A DNA stretch of 64,000 bases, from positions 2,232,001 through 2,296,000 of the forward strand of contig NZ_CP096829.1 of NCBI RefSeq assembly GCF_023272795.1, given 5' to 3'. Source of the stretch: Flavobacterium humidisoli. GTDB lineage: Bacteria; Bacteroidota; Bacteroidia; Flavobacteriales; Flavobacteriaceae. Position 1 is the first letter of the stretch, and every line of letters begins with the position of its first letter. A program made the position numbers and the translations under genes. The notes under the pieces are model-generated. The model saw only the letters and a list, made by a program, of their open reading frames with translations. It searched no databases and was not told where the DNA came from. Shown in pieces: positions 15,008 through 27,213 of the stretch.

Positions 15008-18000
15008 TTGATGATAACAAATCAGACTGAAAGATTGAATTTTGCCTCTACAAAAAATATCCCTGATTATCCAGATTTCTTAGATGTTCAGGTTAAATCT
15101 TTTAAAGATTTCTTTCAATTAGAAACGAAATCTGACGAAAGAGGCAACGAAGGGTTATACAATACCTTCATGGAAAACTTCCCAATTACAGATACAAGAA
15201 ATAACTTTGTATTGGAATTCCTAGATTATTTTGTTGATCCTCCACGTTATACAATTCAAGAATGTATAGAGAGAGGTCTTACGTATAGTGTGCCTTTAAA
15301 AGCTAGGTTAAAACTATACTGTACAGATCCAGAACACGAAGATTTTGAAACTATTGTACAAGATGTTTATCTTGGAACAATTCCTTACATGACTCCTAGT
15401 GGTACTTTTGTTATTAATGGTGCCGAGCGTGTTGTAGTATCTCAATTACACCGTTCTCCAGGGGTTTTCTTTGGACAGTCATTCCACGCAAATGGAACTA
15501 AACTTTATTCTGCGAGAGTAATTCCTTTTAAAGGATCTTGGATAGAATTCTCTACTGATATTAACAGCGTAATGTACGCTTATATCGATAGAAAGAAAAA
15601 ATTACCTGTAACAACTTTATTCCGTGCTATTGGTTTCGAAAGAGATAAGGATATCCTTGAAATTTTCGACTTAGCAGAAGAAATTAAAGTTTCTAAAACA
15701 GGAATTAAGAAATATATTGGAAGAAGACTTGCTGCACGTGTTTTGAACACATGGCACGAGGATTTCGTAGATGAGGATACTGGAGAGGTAGTTTCTATCG
15801 AGCGTAACGAAATCATCCTTGATCGTGATACTATTATCGACAAAGATAATGTTGAAGAGATCATAGATTCTAACGTAAAATCTATTTTGTTGCACAAAGA
15901 GGATAACAACCAAGCAGATTATGCTATTATCCACAACACGTTACAAAAAGATCCAACAAACTCTGAAAAAGAAGCTGTAGAGCACATTTACCGTCAGTTG
16001 CGTAACGCTGAACCGCCTGATGAGGAAACTGCTCGTGGTATTATAGATAAATTGTTCTTCTCTGATCAACGTTATAACTTAGGTGAAGTTGGTCGTTACA
16101 GAATGAACAAAAAATTAGATTTAGATATTCCTATGGATAAGCAAGTGCTTACTAAAGAGGATATCATTACAATCGTTAAATATTTGATCGAGTTGATCAA
16201 CTCTAAAGCAGAGATTGATGATATTGATCACTTGTCAAACCGTCGTGTGAGAACAGTTGGAGAACAATTGTCTCAACAATTCGGTGTTGGTTTAGCACGT
16301 ATGGCTAGAACTATTCGTGAGAGAATGAACGTTAGAGATAATGAGGTGTTTACACCAATTGATTTGATTAATGCTAAAACATTATCATCAGTTATCAACT
16401 CTTTCTTTGGTACTAACCAGTTATCTCAATTTATGGACCAAACGAATCCATTAGCTGAGATTACACACAAAAGAAGACTTTCTGCACTTGGACCAGGTGG
16501 ACTTTCGAGAGAGAGAGCTGGTTTCGAGGTTCGTGACGTTCACTATACTCACTATGGTCGTTTATGTCCGATTGAAACTCCTGAGGGACCAAACATTGGT
16601 TTGATCTCATCTCTTGGTGTTTATGCAAAAGTAAACGGAATGGGATTCATCGAAACTCCATACCGTAAAGTTACAGATGGTGTTGTTGATTTAGAAAGTG
16701 CACCAATTTATTTAAGTGCTGAAGAAGAAGAAGGTAAAATGATTGCTCAGGCAAACATTGAAATGGATGCTTCTGGTAAAATTACAGCTAGTAATGTTAT
16801 TGCTCGTGAAGAGGGTGACTTCCCAGTTGTTGAACCAAGTTCAGTACATTATACAGACGTTGCTCCTAACCAGATCGCTTCGATTTCTGCATCTTTGATT
16901 CCTTTCTTGGAGCATGATGATGCGAACCGTGCGTTGATGGGATCAAACATGATGCGTCAGGCAGTTCCTTTGATCCGTCCTGAAGCACCGATTGTTGGTA
17001 CAGGTTTAGAGCGTCAGGTAGCTTCAGATTCAAGAGTATTAATCAATGCTGAAGGGCATGGTACTGTTGAGTATGTTGATGCTAACATCATTACTATTAA
17101 ATACGATCGTACAGAAGACGAGAGAATGGTAAGTTTTGATGCTGATGAGAAAACGTACAACTTAATTAAATTTAGAAAAACCAATCAAGGTACAAGTATC
17201 AACTTGAAGCCTATCGTAAGAAGAGGTGATAGAGTTGTTCCTGGGCAAGTATTGTCTGAAGGTTATGCTACTCAAAATGGAGAATTAGCTTTAGGTAGAA
17301 ACTTAAAAGTTGCGTTCATGCCATGGAAAGGATATAACTTCGAGGATGCGATTGTAATTTCTGAAAAAGTAGTTCGCGATGATATTTTTACATCTATCCA
17401 CGTTGATGATTATTCATTAGAGGTTAGAGATACTAAGTTAGGAAATGAAGAGTTAACAAACGATATTCCTAACGTTTCTGAAGAAGCTACTAAAGATTTA
17501 GATGAAAACGGTATGATTAGAATTGGAGCAGAGGTTAAACCTGGCGACATTTTGATCGGAAAAATTACACCAAAAGGAGAATCAGATCCAACTCCAGAGG
17601 AGAAATTGCTTCGTGCAATCTTCGGAGATAAAGCTGGTGATGTAAAAGATGCTTCATTAAAAGCTTCTCCATCTTTACATGGTGTAGTTCTTGACAAAAA
17701 ATTATTTGCAAGAGCCGTAAAAGATAAACGTAAACGTACTCAAGATAAAGATGCTTTAGGCGCTTTAGAAATGGAGTTCGAAACTAAATTTGTTGAATTA
17801 AAAGACAGATTAGTTGAGAAATTATTCTTGATCGTTAACGGAAAAACATCTCAAGGTGTAATGAATGATTTGGGTGAAGAAGTTTTACCAAAAGGTAAAA
17901 AATATACTCAAAAAATGCTTTACGCAGTAGAAGATTTTGCTCACTTAAGCAAAGGTCAGTGGGTTGCTGATGACGCTACAAATAAAATGGTTAATGATTT

Positions 18001-18823
18001 AATTCATAACTACAAAATTAAGCTGAACGACTTACAAGGAGCTTTAAGAAGAGAGAAATTCACTATTACAGTTGGAGATGAATTACCATCTGGAATTTTG
18101 AAATTGGCAAAAATCTATATCGCTAAAAAACGTAAGTTAAAAGTTGGTGATAAAATGGCGGGACGTCACGGTAACAAAGGTATTGTTGCAAGAATCGTTC
18201 GTCATGAAGATATGCCTTTCTTAGAAGACGGAACACCAGTAGATATTGTATTGAATCCACTTGGGGTACCTTCGCGTATGAACATTGGTCAGATTTATGA
18301 GACTGTTCTTGGATGGGCTGGTATGAACTTGGGTAGAAAATTTGCTACTCCAATCTTCGACGGTGCTTCGCTTGACGAAATCAATGCTTTGACTGATGAG
18401 GCTAATGTACCACGTTTCGGACATACTTATCTTTATGATGGTGGAACTGGAGAGCGTTTTGCACAAAAAGCAACTGTGGGTGTAATTTACATGCTTAAAT
18501 TAGGACACATGGTTGATGATAAGATGCACGCACGTTCTATCGGACCATACTCATTGATTACGCAACAGCCACTTGGAGGTAAGGCTCAATTTGGAGGTCA
18601 GCGTTTTGGAGAGATGGAGGTTTGGGCACTTGAGGCTTATGGAGCTTCTAGTACTTTACGTGAAATCTTAACTGTTAAGTCTGATGACGTTATTGGTAGA
18701 GCTAAAACTTACGAAGCTATCGTTAAGGGTGAAACTATGCCAGAACCAGGTTTACCAGAATCATTCAATGTATTAATGCACGAATTGAAAGGTCTAGGAT
18801 TAGATCTTCGTTTGGAAGAATAA
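15008..18823 (+). CDS. rpoB: RNA polymerase beta subunit
   Basis: A 1271-residue beta subunit of normal size for Bacteroidota. Diagnostic stretches include the rifampicin-binding cluster ([17 protein letters not shown], then [13 protein letters not shown], about residues 458-490), [14 protein letters not shown], and [14 protein letters not shown] near the active centre. The residues equivalent to E. coli D516, H526 and S531 are D, H and S, the rifampicin-sensitive state. Two ATG codons in a row (15008 and 15011) make the exact start uncertain by one residue. It is followed by a 258-base spacer with hairpins before rpoC, longer than in most bacteria. Confidence 0.98.
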   Translation: MMITNQTERLNFASTKNIPDYPDFLDVQVKSFKDFFQLETKSDERGNEGLYNTFMENFPITDTRNNFVLEFLDYFVDPPRYTIQECIERGLTYSVPLKARLKLYCTDPEHEDFETIVQDVYLGTIPYMTPSGTFVINGAERVVVSQLHRSPGVFFGQSFHANGTKLYSARVIPFKGSWIEFSTDINSVMYAYIDRKKKLPVTTLFRAIGFERDKDILEIFDLAEEIKVSKTGIKKYIGRRLAARVLNTWHEDFVDEDTGEVVSIERNEIILDRDTIIDKDNVEEIIDSNVKSILLHKEDNNQADYAIIHNTLQKDPTNSEKEAVEHIYRQLRNAEPPDEETARGIIDKLFFSDQRYNLGEVGRYRMNKKLDLDIPMDKQVLTKEDIITIVKYLIELINSKAEIDDIDHLSNRRVRTVGEQLSQQFGVGLARMARTIRERMNVRDNEVFTPIDLINAKTLSSVINSFFGTNQLSQFMDQTNPLAEITHKRRLSALGPGGLSRERAGFEVRDVHYTHYGRLCPIETPEGPNIGLISSLGVYAKVNGMGFIETPYRKVTDGVVDLESAPIYLSAEEEEGKMIAQANIEMDASGKITASNVIAREEGDFPVVEPSSVHYTDVAPNQIASISASLIPFLEHDDANRALMGSNMMRQAVPLIRPEAPIVGTGLERQVASDSRVLINAEGHGTVEYVDANIITIKYDRTEDERMVSFDADEKTYNLIKFRKTNQGTSINLKPIVRRGDRVVPGQVLSEGYATQNGELALGRNLKVAFMPWKGYNFEDAIVISEKVVRDDIFTSIHVDDYSLEVRDTKLGNEELTNDIPNVSEEATKDLDENGMIRIGAEVKPGDILIGKITPKGESDPTPEEKLLRAIFGDKAGDVKDASLKASPSLHGVVLDKKLFARAVKDKRKRTQDKDALGALEMEFETKFVELKDRLVEKLFLIVNGKTSQGVMNDLGEEVLPKGKKYTQKMLYAVEDFAHLSKGQWVADDATNKMVNDLIHNYKIKLNDLQGALRREKFTITVGDELPSGILKLAKIYIAKKRKLKVGDKMAGRHGNKGIVARIVRHEDMPFLEDGTPVDIVLNPLGVPSRMNIGQIYETVLGWAGMNLGRKFATPIFDGASLDEINALTDEANVPRFGHTYLYDGGTGERFAQKATVGVIYMLKLGHMVDDKMHARSIGPYSLITQQPLGGKAQFGGQRFGEMEVWALEAYGASSTLREILTVKSDDVIGRAKTYEAIVKGETMPEPGLPESFNVLMHELKGLGLDLRLEE

Positions 18824-18835
18824 TAAAAGTTTTGA

Positions 18836-18865
18836 AATCAGTCTCATTTTTTAATGGGACTGATT
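18836..18865 (+). other. Hairpin at the start of the rpoB-rpoC spacer
   Basis: AATCAGTCTCATT pairs with AATGGGACTGATT (one G-T pair), a 13-bp stem with a 4-base loop. No T run follows, so it is not a classical terminator. Further small palindromes (CAAATTAATTTG near 18955; CTCTTA/TAAGAG near 19007-19025) lie in the same 258-base spacer, and I see no gene in it. Confidence 0.5.
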
Positions 18866-19081
18866 ACTCATTTATAATAAGTTTTTAAAGATTTATACCC
18901 GTAAACCGTTCCGATTTTTTATAACAATGCAAGGCATTTTATAACTAGCACTTCAAATTAATTTGAGGTTTAGAGAAGTAACCCGAGGTAGTAGCTGAAT
19001 GATTAACTCTTATTTTTTTAAGAGTAGATTATAAATCTAAATTCAATTTTTTAATTGCAAAATAAATCAATAGTAAAAACT

Positions 19082-22000
19082 ATGATGAATAACAGAAACA
19101 ATAAAGAAAAGAATCCAGTAAAAAGATTTAACAAAATTTCTATTGGATTGGCTTCGCCTGAATCTATCTTGAAAGAATCAAGAGGAGAGGTTTTAAAGCC
19201 AGAAACAATTAACTATAGAACTCACAAACCAGAGCGTGACGGACTTTTCTGCGAAAGAATCTTCGGACCAGTAAAAGATTTTGAATGTGCTTGTGGTAAG
19301 TATAAAAGAATTCGTTACAAAGGTATCATCTGTGACCGTTGTGGTGTTGAAGTTACTGAGAAAAAAGTACGTCGTGATAGAGTAGGACACATCAACCTTG
19401 TTGTGCCAATTGCTCACATCTGGTACTTCCGTTCTCTTCCAAACAAAATTGGTTATATCCTTGGTCTTCCATCTAAGAAATTAGATATGATCATTTACTA
19501 CGAAAGATACGTAGTAATCCAAGCTGGTATTGCTAAAAATGCAGATGGAGAATCTTTACAAAGATTAGATTTCTTAACTGAAGAGGAATATTTAAATATT
19601 TTAGATACTCTTCCACAAGAAAACCAATATTTAGATGATTTAGATCCAAATAAATTTGTTGCCAAAATGGGAGCAGAGTGTATCATGGATTTATTAGCTC
19701 GTATTGACTTAGATGCTTTATCTTATGAATTAAGACACAGCGCTAACAACGAAACATCTAAACAAAGAAAAACTGAAGCTTTAAAAAGATTACAAGTTGT
19801 TGAGTCTTTCCGTGAGTCTAATGAAAACCGCGAAAACCGTCCAGAATGGATGATCATGAAAGTGGTTCCAGTTATTCCACCAGAATTACGTCCGCTTGTA
19901 CCACTTGATGGAGGTCGTTTTGCAACTTCAGATTTGAACGATTTATATCGTCGTGTAATCATTCGTAACAATCGTTTAAAAAGATTAATGGAGATTAAAG
20001 CTCCAGAAGTTATCTTAAGAAACGAGAAACGTATGTTGCAAGAATCTGTAGATTCATTATTCGATAACACACGTAAAGCTTCTGCTGTTAAAACAGAATC
20101 AAACAGACCATTAAAATCATTATCTGACTCATTAAAAGGTAAACAAGGACGTTTCCGTCAAAACCTTTTAGGAAAACGTGTGGATTATTCTGCTCGTTCG
20201 GTAATTGTCGTTGGTCCAGAGTTAAAATTATATGAGTGCGGATTGCCAAAAGATATGGCTTCTGAATTATACAAACCATTCGTTATCCGTAAATTGATCG
20301 AAAGAGGTATTGTAAAAACAGTAAAATCTGCTAAGAAAATAATTGATAAGAAAGAGCCTGTAGTTTGGGATATCCTTGAAAACGTAATTAAAGGACATCC
20401 AGTATTACTTAACCGTGCTCCTACTTTGCACAGACTTGGTATTCAAGCTTTCCAACCAAAATTAATTGAAGGAAAAGCGATCCAGTTACACCCATTAGTA
20501 TGTACGGCATTCAACGCCGATTTCGATGGTGACCAGATGGCAGTTCACTTACCATTAGGACCAGAGGCTATTTTAGAAGCTCAATTATTAATGTTAGCTT
20601 CTCACAATATCTTGAACCCTGCAAATGGTGCTCCAATTACTGTACCTTCTCAGGACATGGTCTTGGGTCTATATTATATGACCAAAGAGCGTATTTCTAC
20701 AGAAGACCACAAAATTATTGGTCAGGATTTAACTTTCTACTCTGCTGAAGAAGTAAACATTGCATTAAACGAAGGAAGATTAGAATTGAATGCTCGTGTA
20801 AAAATTAGAGCAAAAGATTTTAATGATGCTGGAGAATTAGTGTATCAAATTATTCAAACAACTGCAGGACGTGTATTATTTAACGAAGTAGTACCGGAAG
20901 CAGCTGGATATATCAATGACGTATTGACTAAGAAAAACCTTAGAGATATTATCGGACACATTTTAAGTGTGACTGATGTACCTACAACGGCAGCTTTCTT
21001 GGATAATATGAAAGATATGGGGTATAAATTTGCATTTAGAGGAGGTTTATCATTCTCTTTAGGTGATATTAGAATTCCAGAACAAAAAACGAAGTTAATT
21101 GCAGATGCTAGAGAGCAAGTTGAAGGTATTTCAACTAACTATAACATGGGTCTTATTACAAATAACGAGCGTTACAACCAAGTTATTGACGTATGGACTT
21201 CAGCAAATGCTCAGTTAACAGAATTAGCAATGAAAAATATTAGAGAAGACCAGCAAGGTTTCAACTCTGTATATATGATGCTTGACTCTGGGGCGAGGGG
21301 TTCTAAGGAACAGATTCGTCAGTTAACTGGTATGCGTGGTTTGATGGCTAAGCCTAAAAAATCTACTGCCGGTGGTGGTGAGATTATTGAAAACCCGATT
21401 CTTTCTAACTTTAAGGAAGGTCTTTCTATCCTTGAGTACTTTATTTCTACTCACGGTGCTCGTAAAGGTCTTGCGGATACGGCTCTTAAAACGGCCGATG
21501 CTGGTTACTTAACAAGAAGGCTTCATGACGTTTCTCAAGATGTTATTGTTAACATTGAAGATTGTGGAACTTTAAGAGGTGTTGAAGTTGCGGCATTGAA
21601 GAAAAATGAGGAAATCGTTGAATCTTTAGGAGAGAGAATTTTAGGACGTGTTGCATTACAAGACGTTATTAATCCTCTTACTAACGAAGTAATGGTTAAA
21701 TCTGGAGAGCAAATCACTGAAGCAATCATGAGAACTATCGAAGCTTCTCCAATTGAAAAAGTAGAAGTTAGATCTCCATTAACTTGTGAAGCTTTAAAAG
21801 GTATTTGTGCTAAATGTTACGGTAGAAACTTAGCTACTGGTAAAATGACACAAAGAGGTGAAGCTGTCGGAGTTATTGCAGCTCAGTCTATTGGAGAGCC
21901 AGGTACACAGTTGACACTTCGTACGTTCCACGTTGGAGGGGTTGCTGGAGGTATCTCTGAAGAGTCTAGTATTGTTACAAGATTCGCAGGTAGACTTGAA

Positions 22001-23389
22001 ATTGAAGATTTAAAAACAGTTAAAGGAGAAGACGGAGAAGGTAACTCTGTTGATATCGTAGTTTCACGTTCGACAGAATTAAAATTAGTTGACGAGAAAA
22101 CTGGAATTGTTTTAAACACACATAACATTCCTTACGGTTCTAGTATCTTTGTTGGAGATGGAGAAACTGTAGCTAAAGGAACTGTAATCTGTAAATGGGA
22201 TCCATATAACGGTGTAATTGTTTCTGAGTTTACTGGTAAGATTGCTTACGAAGATTTAGAGCAAGGACAATCGTTCATGGTTGAGATCGATGAGCAGACT
22301 GGTTTCCAAGAAAAAGTAATTTCTGAGGCTAGAAACAAAAAATTAATTCCAACTTTATTGGTTTACGGTAAAGAAGGTGAATTGATTCGTTCTTACAACT
22401 TACCAGTAGGTGCACACTTAATGGTTGAAAATGGTGAGAAAATTAAAGCAGGTAAAGTATTAGTAAAAATCCCTCGTCGTTCTTCTAAAGCGGGCGATAT
22501 CACGGGAGGTTTACCAAGAATTACTGAGTTGCTTGAGGCTCGTAACCCTTCTAATCCAGCAGTTGTATCTGAAATTGATGGTGTTGTTTCTTTTGGAAAA
22601 ATCAAAAGAGGTAACCGTGAGATCGTTATCGAATCTAAATTTGGTGAGATTAAAAAGTATTTAGTTAAACTTTCAAGCCAAATCTTAGTGCAAGAAAATG
22701 ACTTCGTAAGAGCGGGAGTTCCACTGTCTGATGGTGCAATTACACCAGATGATATCTTAAGAATTCAAGGTCCAGCTGCTGTTCAACAGTACTTGGTAAA
22801 TGAAATTCAAGAGGTTTACCGTTTGCAAGGGGTAAAAATTAACGACAAGCACTTTGAGGTAGTTATTCGTCAAATGATGCGTAAAGTAAGAGTTCAAGAT
22901 CCAGGTGATACTTTATTCTTAGAGGATCAATTAATCCATACTAAAGATTTCATCGTTCAAAACGATAAATTGTACGGTATGAAGGTAGTTGAAGATGCTG
23001 GAGATTCTTCAGTGTTGAAACCAGGTCAGATCATTACTCCTCGTGAATTACGTGATGAAAACTCACTTTTGAAACGTACAGATAAAAATCTTGTTGTAGC
23101 AAGAGACGTAATCACTGCAACTGCGACGCCAGTTCTTCAAGGTATTACAAGAGCTTCGTTACAAACTAAATCATTCATTTCTGCGGCTTCATTCCAGGAG
23201 ACAACGAAAGTACTTAACGAAGCTGCAGTAGCTGGTAAAGTAGATGATCTAGAAGGATTGAAAGAAAATGTAATTGTTGGACACAGAATTCCTGCTGGAA
23301 CTGGTATGAGAGAATACGATAACACTATCGTAGGATCTAAAGATGATTACAACGAAATGATGGCTAATAAAGAAGAATATATTTATTAA
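19082..23389 (+). CDS. rpoC: RNA polymerase beta' subunit
   Basis: A 1435-residue beta' subunit. The N-terminal zinc knuckle ([20 protein letters not shown]) and the catalytic loop [12 protein letters not shown] (three Asp binding the active-site Mg) are intact, and the second zinc site ([13 protein letters not shown]) lies near residue 910. The start is placed at the ATG pair 19082/19085, which gives the MMNNRNN start usual in this genus; the frame could be extended to a TTG at 19055, which is unlikely. It ends 10 bases before the DUF3467 gene. Confidence 0.97.
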   Translation: MMNNRNNKEKNPVKRFNKISIGLASPESILKESRGEVLKPETINYRTHKPERDGLFCERIFGPVKDFECACGKYKRIRYKGIICDRCGVEVTEKKVRRDRVGHINLVVPIAHIWYFRSLPNKIGYILGLPSKKLDMIIYYERYVVIQAGIAKNADGESLQRLDFLTEEEYLNILDTLPQENQYLDDLDPNKFVAKMGAECIMDLLARIDLDALSYELRHSANNETSKQRKTEALKRLQVVESFRESNENRENRPEWMIMKVVPVIPPELRPLVPLDGGRFATSDLNDLYRRVIIRNNRLKRLMEIKAPEVILRNEKRMLQESVDSLFDNTRKASAVKTESNRPLKSLSDSLKGKQGRFRQNLLGKRVDYSARSVIVVGPELKLYECGLPKDMASELYKPFVIRKLIERGIVKTVKSAKKIIDKKEPVVWDILENVIKGHPVLLNRAPTLHRLGIQAFQPKLIEGKAIQLHPLVCTAFNADFDGDQMAVHLPLGPEAILEAQLLMLASHNILNPANGAPITVPSQDMVLGLYYMTKERISTEDHKIIGQDLTFYSAEEVNIALNEGRLELNARVKIRAKDFNDAGELVYQIIQTTAGRVLFNEVVPEAAGYINDVLTKKNLRDIIGHILSVTDVPTTAAFLDNMKDMGYKFAFRGGLSFSLGDIRIPEQKTKLIADAREQVEGISTNYNMGLITNNERYNQVIDVWTSANAQLTELAMKNIREDQQGFNSVYMMLDSGARGSKEQIRQLTGMRGLMAKPKKSTAGGGEIIENPILSNFKEGLSILEYFISTHGARKGLADTALKTADAGYLTRRLHDVSQDVIVNIEDCGTLRGVEVAALKKNEEIVESLGERILGRVALQDVINPLTNEVMVKSGEQITEAIMRTIEASPIEKVEVRSPLTCEALKGICAKCYGRNLATGKMTQRGEAVGVIAAQSIGEPGTQLTLRTFHVGGVAGGISEESSIVTRFAGRLEIEDLKTVKGEDGEGNSVDIVVSRSTELKLVDEKTGIVLNTHNIPYGSSIFVGDGETVAKGTVICKWDPYNGVIVSEFTGKIAYEDLEQGQSFMVEIDEQTGFQEKVISEARNKKLIPTLLVYGKEGELIRSYNLPVGAHLMVENGEKIKAGKVLVKIPRRSSKAGDITGGLPRITELLEARNPSNPAVVSEIDGVVSFGKIKRGNREIVIESKFGEIKKYLVKLSSQILVQENDFVRAGVPLSDGAITPDDILRIQGPAAVQQYLVNEIQEVYRLQGVKINDKHFEVVIRQMMRKVRVQDPGDTLFLEDQLIHTKDFIVQNDKLYGMKVVEDAGDSSVLKPGQIITPRELRDENSLLKRTDKNLVVARDVITATATPVLQGITRASLQTKSFISAASFQETTKVLNEAAVAGKVDDLEGLKENVIVGHRIPAGTGMREYDNTIVGSKDDYNEMMANKEEYIY

Positions 23390-23399
23390 TTAGGAAGCT

Positions 23400-23711
23400 A
23401 TGAGTAATCCGAAACAACAACAAGAGCAAATTAATATTGAGTTAGACGAAACTATTGCAGAAGGAATTTATTCAAATCTTGCAATAATTAATCACTCTTC
23501 ATCAGAGTTTGTTTTAGATTTTGTAAGCATTATGCCAGGTATTCCTAAAGCTAAGGTAAAGTCGAGAATTGTCTTGACACCGCAACATGCTAAAAGGTTA
23601 TTGCGAGCTATAGGTGAAAATATCCATAGATTTGAGGCCGCTCATGGCGAAATCAAAGAAACGGAACAAGCACCAATTCCGCTTAATTTTGGTCCAACTG
23701 GACAAGCATAA
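23400..23711 (+). CDS. DUF3467 family protein
   Basis: A 103-residue protein that I recognise as DUF3467. A central beta-rich segment (YSNLAIINHSSSEFVLDFVSIMPG) is followed by a helix (TPQHAKRLLRAIGENIHRFE). The function is not known. It lies 10 bases after rpoC and before a strong terminator, so it is the last gene of the rpoBC transcript; this suggests a link to transcription or translation, which is inference only. No signal peptide or membrane segment. Confidence 0.8.
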   Translation: MSNPKQQQEQINIELDETIAEGIYSNLAIINHSSSEFVLDFVSIMPGIPKAKVKSRIVLTPQHAKRLLRAIGENIHRFEAAHGEIKETEQAPIPLNFGPTGQA

Positions 23712-23714
23712 ATT

Positions 23715-23745
23715 ATAAAGCCCCTTAAAGGGGCTTTATTTTTGG
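23715..23745 (+). terminator. Terminator of the rpoBC-DUF3467 operon
   Basis: ATAAAGCCCCTT (23715-23726) pairs with AAGGGGCTTTAT (23728-23739), followed by a short T run. A strong GC-containing stem with a minimal loop. Confidence 0.92.
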
Positions 23746-23929
23746 AACAAAGCAAAGATGCAGTTTGTCTGATTTAATTTACTTTAGTCGACTAAATTTC
23801 TTTTCAATTGTGTAATGTGTTACTTTGGTATAACCTAAAAAAGATTGAATTTTGAAATATAATAACTAAGTAAGGTTGATTTAATTCAAATTATAAAGAA
23901 GCGCTGATTTTAGAATCAGCGTTTTTTTT
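23746..23929 (+). ncRNA. Candidate small RNA ending in an orphan terminator
   Basis: A gene-free stretch ends in a strong terminator: CGCTGATT (23902-23909), loop TTAG, AATCAGCG (23914-23921), then eight T (23922-23929). No open reading frame longer than about 10 codons precedes it (one 7-codon frame begins near 23816). The preceding operon already has its own terminator at 23715. A separate short transcript is therefore plausible, but no good promoter match was found and the 5' end is unknown. Confidence 0.35.
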
Positions 23930-23971
23930 ATGCAATTTTTTTTAAGTTGAAATAGAAGAAATTATGCAAAT

Positions 23972-24008
23972 AAAAAAAGGCTGTTTAAATTTTAAACAGC
24001 CTTTTTTT
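23972..24008 (-). terminator. Bidirectional terminator downstream of prfC
   Basis: A run of seven A, then GGCTGTTTAAA and its complement TTTAAACAGCC, then seven T. The prfC stop codon is at 24028 on the minus strand, 20 bases away. Confidence 0.9.
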
Positions 24009-24027
24009 ATTTATTTAAAGTTTAGAT

Positions 24028-25620
24028 TTAATCAAACTCTGATGTAAAATATAATTTTACACTTGGATATTTACTTTGAGTCATTTGAATTGTAAAATCA
24101 GAATCTGCTAAGAATACCAATTGACCATATTTATCGTGAGCAAGAAATTTTTGTTTGATGCGTTTGAATTCTTTAAACTCTTCATTTTTAGCATCGTCCG
24201 GCTTTACCCAGCAAGCTTTATGTACAGGAAAGTTTTCGTAAGTACATTTTGCTCCATATTCATGCTCCAAACGATATTGAATTACCTCATACTGTAGTGC
24301 TCCAACCGTTCCAATAACTTTACGATTATTCATCTCTAAAGTAAACAACTGCGCTACACCTTCATCCATTAATTGATCAACCCCTTTTTCTAATTGCTTA
24401 GCTTTCATTGGGTCAGCATTATTAATATATCTAAAGTGCTCTGGAGAGAAACTTGGAATTCCTTTAAAGCTCATAATTTCACCTTCTGTTAAAGTATCTC
24501 CAATTTTAAAGTTTCCTGTGTCATGCAAACCAACAATATCACCAGGATAAGAAATGTCTACAATTTCTTTTTTCTCAGCGAAAAAGGCATTCGGACTTGA
24601 GAATTTTAAATTTTTCTTCTGACGAACGTGGTAATAAGGCTTATTTCTTTCGAAAGTTCCAGAAACAATTTTGATAAAGGCTAAACGGTCACGGTGTTTT
24701 GGATCCATATTAGCGTGGATTTTAAAAACAAACCCAGTCATTTTCTCCTCTGTAGGTTCAACTGTACGGGTTTCTGAGTCCTTTGGTCTTGGAGATGGTG
24801 CAATTGTAATGAAACAATCTAATAATTCACGAACTCCAAAATTATTTAAGGCTGAACCGAAGAATACTGGCTGGATTTTTCCATCCAAATAATCCTGACG
24901 TTCAAATTTAGGATATACTTCATCAATTAATTCTAATTCTTCACGAAGTTTGTTGGCTGCTTTTTCACCCACAATTTTATCCAATTCTGGGTTGTTCTGT
25001 ACATCAGAAAAAGCAATTGTTTCTTCAATATTTTTACGGCTGTCTCCGCTGAAAAGATTGATGTTTTGTTCCCATAAATTATAAATTCCTTGGAAATCAT
25101 AACCCATTCCGATTGGGAAACTTAACGGTGTAACTTTTAAACCTAATTTTTGTTCTACTTCATCCATCAAATCGAAAGCATCTTTACCTTCACGGTCTAA
25201 TTTGTTGATGAAAACAATCATAGGAATATTACGCATTCTACAAACAGCAACTAATTTTTCTGTTTGTTCCTCAACCCCTTTAGCAACATCAATTACAACA
25301 ATTACGCTGTCGACTGCAGTTAAAGTTCTAAATGTATCTTCAGCAAAATCCTTGTGTCCAGGGGTATCAAGGATGTTGATTTTTTTATCTTTATAATTAA
25401 AAGCAAGCACAGAAGTTGAAACCGAGATACCTCTTTGGCGTTCGATTTCCATAAAGTCACTCGTTGCTCCTTTTTTAATTTTGTTATTCTTTACAGCTCC
25501 TGCTTCCTGAATTGCACCTCCAAATAAAAGTAATTTCTCTGTTAATGTCGTTTTACCGGCATCGGGATGCGATATAATTCCAAATGTTCTTCTGCGTTGT
25601 ATTTCTTTTAAAAAGCTCAT
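24028..25620 (-). CDS. prfC: Peptide chain release factor 3
   Basis: A 530-residue translational GTPase. G1 is HPDAGKTT (residues 18-25), G3 is DTPGHKDF, and G4 is NKLD; the GATSDFMEIERQRGISVSTS segment is typical of RF3 and distinguishes it from EF-G. RF3 recycles RF1/RF2 after peptide release. Length is normal. It forms a single-gene unit with a -7 promoter element and its own terminator. Confidence 0.95.
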   Translation of the reverse strand: MSFLKEIQRRRTFGIISHPDAGKTTLTEKLLLFGGAIQEAGAVKNNKIKKGATSDFMEIERQRGISVSTSVLAFNYKDKKINILDTPGHKDFAEDTFRTLTAVDSVIVVIDVAKGVEEQTEKLVAVCRMRNIPMIVFINKLDREGKDAFDLMDEVEQKLGLKVTPLSFPIGMGYDFQGIYNLWEQNINLFSGDSRKNIEETIAFSDVQNNPELDKIVGEKAANKLREELELIDEVYPKFERQDYLDGKIQPVFFGSALNNFGVRELLDCFITIAPSPRPKDSETRTVEPTEEKMTGFVFKIHANMDPKHRDRLAFIKIVSGTFERNKPYYHVRQKKNLKFSSPNAFFAEKKEIVDISYPGDIVGLHDTGNFKIGDTLTEGEIMSFKGIPSFSPEHFRYINNADPMKAKQLEKGVDQLMDEGVAQLFTLEMNNRKVIGTVGALQYEVIQYRLEHEYGAKCTYENFPVHKACWVKPDDAKNEEFKEFKRIKQKFLAHDKYGQLVFLADSDFTIQMTQSKYPSVKLYFTSEFD

Positions 25621-25639
25621 ATTTCGTATAAATAGGTTG

Positions 25640-25647
25640 CAAAAGTA
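25640..25647 (-). promoter_or_regulatory. -7 element of the prfC promoter
   Basis: The minus strand reads TACTTTTG, an exact TAnnTTTG match, 20 bases before the start codon. A TTG at -33 is not found. Confidence 0.45.
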
Positions 25648-25722
25648 CTATTAAATTACGGCTTTATAAAAATATTCAGTTCTTAAATTTGGAAGTCTTT
25701 ACTTCTAACTGGATTTTTAAAC

Positions 25723-25753
25723 AAAAAAATAAGGCTGTTTTACAACAGCCTTA
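25723..25753 (-). terminator. Terminator of the alpha-amylase gene
   Basis: TAAGGCTGTT and AACAGCCTTA form a 10-bp stem (25730-25753) with loop TTAC. On the minus strand it is followed by seven T (25723-25729 on the plus strand are A). Confidence 0.88.
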
Positions 25754-25770
25754 AATAGTCATTTTTAAAA

Positions 25771-27213
25771 TTACTGATTAATTGACCAAATTGAATATCC
25801 TTTTGGAGGACATTGTATTTTTACCCATTTATCTGCCTGAGTAGTCGGGTACCAAGTTGAGTTTCCTGTGAAATCCTTAATTTGAGTATTAGCCCAATTG
25901 GTTTGAACCCATCTTTCTTGCCAAACGTCTGAGTTATTAATGTAAACTACCAATCCTGGGTTTCCATTATATCCGTTTCTTCGTGCAACATATTCGTCAT
26001 TGTCAGAATATAAAATAGAAGTTGTTCCTGTTGCTTTGTTGTTGTGAATCCAGATTAGATTGTTTAATTTGTTTTTGTCTAACCATTCTTCATAATCCCT
26101 ATAAAAAATAGTTGGATAACCTTCGTGAGTTAATATATAGGAGTACGCAAGCATTTTGCTCCAAATTTCATCGGTATCATGATTGGTTACAAAAGTCACT
26201 GCTTTGTATGGATTACGTTTCCACATCATATCATCATTTAGCAATGCAAGATTGTTTCCGTCAAAAGCGTCATTCATTTTGTAATAGCAAGCAAAATCAA
26301 ATACTGAGCTGTTGGCACTGTTTGCCCAGTCATTTAATACATTTACATTTGAATCCCATAATTCTCCAACAGAAAATCCGCCTACATTGGCATTCCAAGC
26401 ATTTACGACCCAAGCACCGAAGCCTTTTACATAGTCAAATCTCCAACCATCAAATTTCATAGTATTTTTATAATATTTTCCAACGCCATCAGATCTAAGC
26501 CAAAGCCAGTTTTGTACATTTGGTGCAGCGTGGCATAAATCAGGAAAACCTCCAAAAGAGCCTTCGTCATTATTTCCGTAACTATTTTTATAGAAATCAT
26601 TATAGGTGCGAGGGAATTTACCCGAAGCAACTCCTGTGAAATTAGTCCACGTATTTGTTCCTGTAAAAGGATTCGCTTCAGATTGCCCTCCGCTGTTATG
26701 ATTAATTACGATATCAGCATATACTTTTATATTCTCATTATGAGCTGCAGTAATTAAGTTCACCAATTCAGTTTTAGATCCGAATCTTGTTTCAGTGCTT
26801 CCGTTTTGATTGTAATCTCCAAAATCAAAATAATCTGTTGGATCATATCCCATAGAAAACGCTCCGTTCTGCGCTTTTGAAGCAGGTGGAAGCCAAATTG
26901 AGCCAATTCCAGCATTTCCCCAAGCAGTTACTTTACTGCTTACTGTATTCCACCAATTTCCTCCAGCGGGAACATCCCAATAGAAAGCTTGCATCATAAC
27001 ACCTCCGCCAGGATTATCAGCATATTTACCTGTTGTAGAATTGCTTGAAACCCCTGTACTGAAGGGTTTACCGTCGTGATGTGTAACATCGATGATTTTA
27101 AATTTTTGACTTTCAGTTTTTGCACCCGATTCGCTGATTTCATTTTCAGAACATGAATACAGAAGTGCGCTAAAGGCCGTAATAAGGCATAATTTTAAAA
27201 TAGGTTTTTTCAT
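25771..27213 (-). CDS. Lipoprotein alpha-amylase, GH13 family (Thermococcales-like subfamily)
   Basis: A 480-residue enzyme that cleaves internal alpha-1,4 links in starch or glycogen. The start is a lipoprotein signal peptide with a cysteine at residue 21 (LLYSC). The GH13 conserved regions are all visible: region I DIVINH (167-172), region II GWRFDYVKG with nucleophile D260, region III VGELWD with acid/base E284, and region IV FVTNHDTD with D346. The stretches MQAFYWDVPAGG and FYRDYEEWL closely recall Pyrococcus/Thermococcus alpha-amylases (GH13_7). It probably sits on the outer membrane or the periplasmic face. No sus genes are adjacent, so it is not an obvious polysaccharide-utilization locus. 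It has its own terminator. Confidence 0.9.
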   Translation of the reverse strand: MKKPILKLCLITAFSALLYSCSENEISESGAKTESQKFKIIDVTHHDGKPFSTGVSSNSTTGKYADNPGGGVMMQAFYWDVPAGGNWWNTVSSKVTAWGNAGIGSIWLPPASKAQNGAFSMGYDPTDYFDFGDYNQNGSTETRFGSKTELVNLITAAHNENIKVYADIVINHNSGGQSEANPFTGTNTWTNFTGVASGKFPRTYNDFYKNSYGNNDEGSFGGFPDLCHAAPNVQNWLWLRSDGVGKYYKNTMKFDGWRFDYVKGFGAWVVNAWNANVGGFSVGELWDSNVNVLNDWANSANSSVFDFACYYKMNDAFDGNNLALLNDDMMWKRNPYKAVTFVTNHDTDEIWSKMLAYSYILTHEGYPTIFYRDYEEWLDKNKLNNLIWIHNNKATGTTSILYSDNDEYVARRNGYNGNPGLVVYINNSDVWQERWVQTNWANTQIKDFTGNSTWYPTTQADKWVKIQCPPKGYSIWSINQ

